Shown: positions 4,917 to 6,032 of the stretch, piece after piece
Layout of the letters: the number at the start of each line of letters is the position of its first letter
Numbering within the stretch: the first letter of the stretch is position 1
NCBI GenBank assembly: GCA_029864785.1
Contig: JAOTST010000105.1
Location: forward strand, 1 to 6,032
Reading direction: 5' to 3'
Length of the DNA stretch: 6,032 nt
Source of the DNA: Chromatiales bacterium
GTDB taxonomy: Bacteria; Pseudomonadota; Gammaproteobacteria; Thiohalomonadales; Thiohalomonadaceae
The notes under the pieces: generated by a model
The model's input: the letters and a program-made list of their open reading frames with translations, nothing else
Told to the model about the DNA's origin: nothing
Database searches by the model: none
Position numbers and translations under genes: made by a program

Positions 4917-6032
4917 TCAACGTGCGTACCCTCGTTATGCCGTCAATATTGATGCTGCGGTTACCCTCGGTGAAAACCAAACGGTATTCTGTGCTATTCA
5001 TGATTTTTGCGTAGGCGGACTGTTTCTTGGTTGTTCATCTATCGCCGATAGCCTACGCGATAGTTGTCAGACGGGGCTTCCTCTGGCCGTTGAATTTGAT
5101 ACGCCTGATGGTCCATTTCAGTTGCAGGGTGAAGTGGCACGTATCACCGAATCGGGTGTCGGTATTAAGTTTACCCAGCGTAATATTGCGGCACTTAAGC
5201 ATCTGCAAGATATCTCTGCCAGACAAGGTGAAGCATCAGGTGAGACCGGAAGTGGGGGGGGCGTTATGTTGCGCCAACCTAATCCGGCTATTGCTGAGGC
5301 AAGCACTCGAATTATTCATACATTTATTGCCTGGTTGATTGATGAGTATCTCAAACGGCTCTCGGATGACATCTTTGATGCCTCATCGAAAGCCGCTAAC
5401 AATCAAGAACAAGCCGCCCTGTTTCATGCGTTTAAAGAGTTAAAGCGCCTTGAGAGTGGGGTACATGATCGCTTTATTGAGATGATGGAGAGACAGCTTA
5501 CGCTGTTCACGACAAAAAAATTCAAGAACGCCTATAAAACTCATGAAAAGGATGGAGGTGGAGGCGGGCTTTCACTGGTTGATAAAGGTGAGTTTGATAA
5601 TTGGTTGAGTGTGACCTCGTTGATCTCCAGTTTGGAGAGTCACTATGATCAGGATCTCTATGAGGCTGAAAAACGCCTTGATTCGATTTCCCTCAATCCC
5701 GTTAACCGAGAAAATAACCCATCGGCTCCCTATGCGATCTGTCATATCTTTTTTGATGCGATTGACGGTAGTTTTGAAGATAGTCTCGTCAATGAAATTG
5801 TCTATGAGTCCTATCAGAAGATCTTCCGAATTCATTTCCCTGAACTTCTTTCTCAGCTTAATAAACTTTTTCAGGATGAATCGATTCTTGATGACCTTGA
5901 ACAGGAGTATCAGATCGTTAAGTTGGGTGAGGACGGTTCCCCTGACGATGAATTAGAAGATGCGGAAGAGCCTGCGCCAGTCGCTGGTCAGTCTGCACCA
6001 CAATCGCGCCCACAGAGAACCGCTGCTGCGGC
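4909..6032 (+). CDS. PilZ domain plus DUF1631 protein (3' truncated by window)
   Basis: The frame runs from ATG 4909 to the right edge, 374 residues so far, without a stop. An in-frame TGA at 4903-4905 rules out a conventional start further upstream. Residues 1 to about 100 look like a PilZ domain, usually a cyclic di-GMP receptor: RxxxR is R5-AYP-R9, and the second motif is DFCVGG at 32-37, a DxSxxG motif with Cys in place of Ser, followed by GVGIKF (83-88). Residues 100-124 form a Gly-rich linker encoded partly by a G8 run. From about 125 the mostly helical sequence (STRIIHTFIAWLIDEYL, then ESGVHDRFIEMMERQL) resembles DUF1631, whose function is unknown; a Gly5 stretch lies at 216-220 and an acidic, Ala/Pro/Gln-rich segment begins near 345. 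DUF1631 proteins are typically well over 700 residues, so about half is missing. It follows metG by 82 bp and may be co-transcribed. Domain calls come from motif recognition; c-di-GMP binding is inferred. Confidence 0.82.
   Translation, partial: MTNQRAYPRYAVNIDAAVTLGENQTVFCAIHDFCVGGLFLGCSSIADSLRDSCQTGLPLAVEFDTPDGPFQLQGEVARITESGVGIKFTQRNIAALKHLQDISARQGEASGETGSGGGVMLRQPNPAIAEASTRIIHTFIAWLIDEYLKRLSDDIFDASSKAANNQEQAALFHAFKELKRLESGVHDRFIEMMERQLTLFTTKKFKNAYKTHEKDGGGGGLSLVDKGEFDNWLSVTSLISSLESHYDQDLYEAEKRLDSISLNPVNRENNPSAPYAICHIFFDAIDGSFEDSLVNEIVYESYQKIFRIHFPELLSQLNKLFQDESILDDLEQEYQIVKLGEDGSPDDELEDAEEPAPVAGQSAPQSRPQRTAAA
5254..5261 (+). repeat. G8 homopolymer inside the PilZ/DUF1631 gene
   Basis: Eight consecutive G bases encode part of the Ser-Gly-Gly-Gly linker (residues 115-118) between the PilZ and DUF1631 portions. 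The downstream frame continues intact with this run length. Such runs can slip during replication, transcription or sequencing; slippage here would separate the PilZ domain from the rest. Confidence 0.85.

Noticed and set aside
5027..5338. 103-codon plus-strand frame inside the PilZ gene
   Set aside because: It overlaps the PilZ/DUF1631 frame, which has recognisable domains and a TGA-bounded ATG start; a shadow frame.

Overview
This looks like an ordinary chromosomal housekeeping stretch from a gammaproteobacterium. The main reason is the divergent apbC(mrp)/metG pair: the MetG is close to the long E. coli-type enzyme, with a four-Cys zinc insert and a fused C-terminal tRNA-binding domain. 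A DUF3108 envelope protein and a PilZ/DUF1631 protein nearby fit the same group. Genus cannot be read from the sequence. I see no phage, transposon, CRISPR, rRNA or tRNA gene.

Layout. (1) Positions 2-730, plus strand: exported DUF3108 protein whose frame is open to the left edge; its normal start is outside the window, or it uses a non-standard ATT at 26. (2) 746-1276, minus strand: zinc-dependent dCMP-deaminase-family protein, convergent with gene 1. (3) 1338-1369: a perfect 14-bp-stem intrinsic terminator. (4) 1389-2480, minus strand: ApbC/Mrp P-loop iron-sulfur carrier. (5) 2481-2777: a divergent intergenic region of about 300 bp with a repeated ATGGCTC-type motif, an 11-bp inverted repeat and a possible 35-codon small ORF behind a perfect AGGAGG. 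(6) 2778-4826, plus strand: methionyl-tRNA synthetase. (7) 4909 to the right edge, plus strand: PilZ plus DUF1631 protein, cut off by the window after 374 residues. A 13-codon ORF overlaps its start.

How the genes relate. ApbC (Fe-S cluster delivery) and MetG (tRNA charging) are divergently transcribed and share a promoter region. The terminator separates apbC from the deaminase gene, so the deaminase, which would feed dUMP/dTMP synthesis, is probably expressed from its own promoter. The PilZ/DUF1631 gene follows metG after 82 bp with no visible terminator, so read-through is plausible. PilZ domains usually bind cyclic di-GMP, but the function of DUF1631 is unknown.

I did not find a clear new biological system. 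The points most worth checking are the small ORF and repeats in the apbC-metG gap, the unusual start of the DUF3108 gene, and the G8 tract inside the PilZ/DUF1631 gene.
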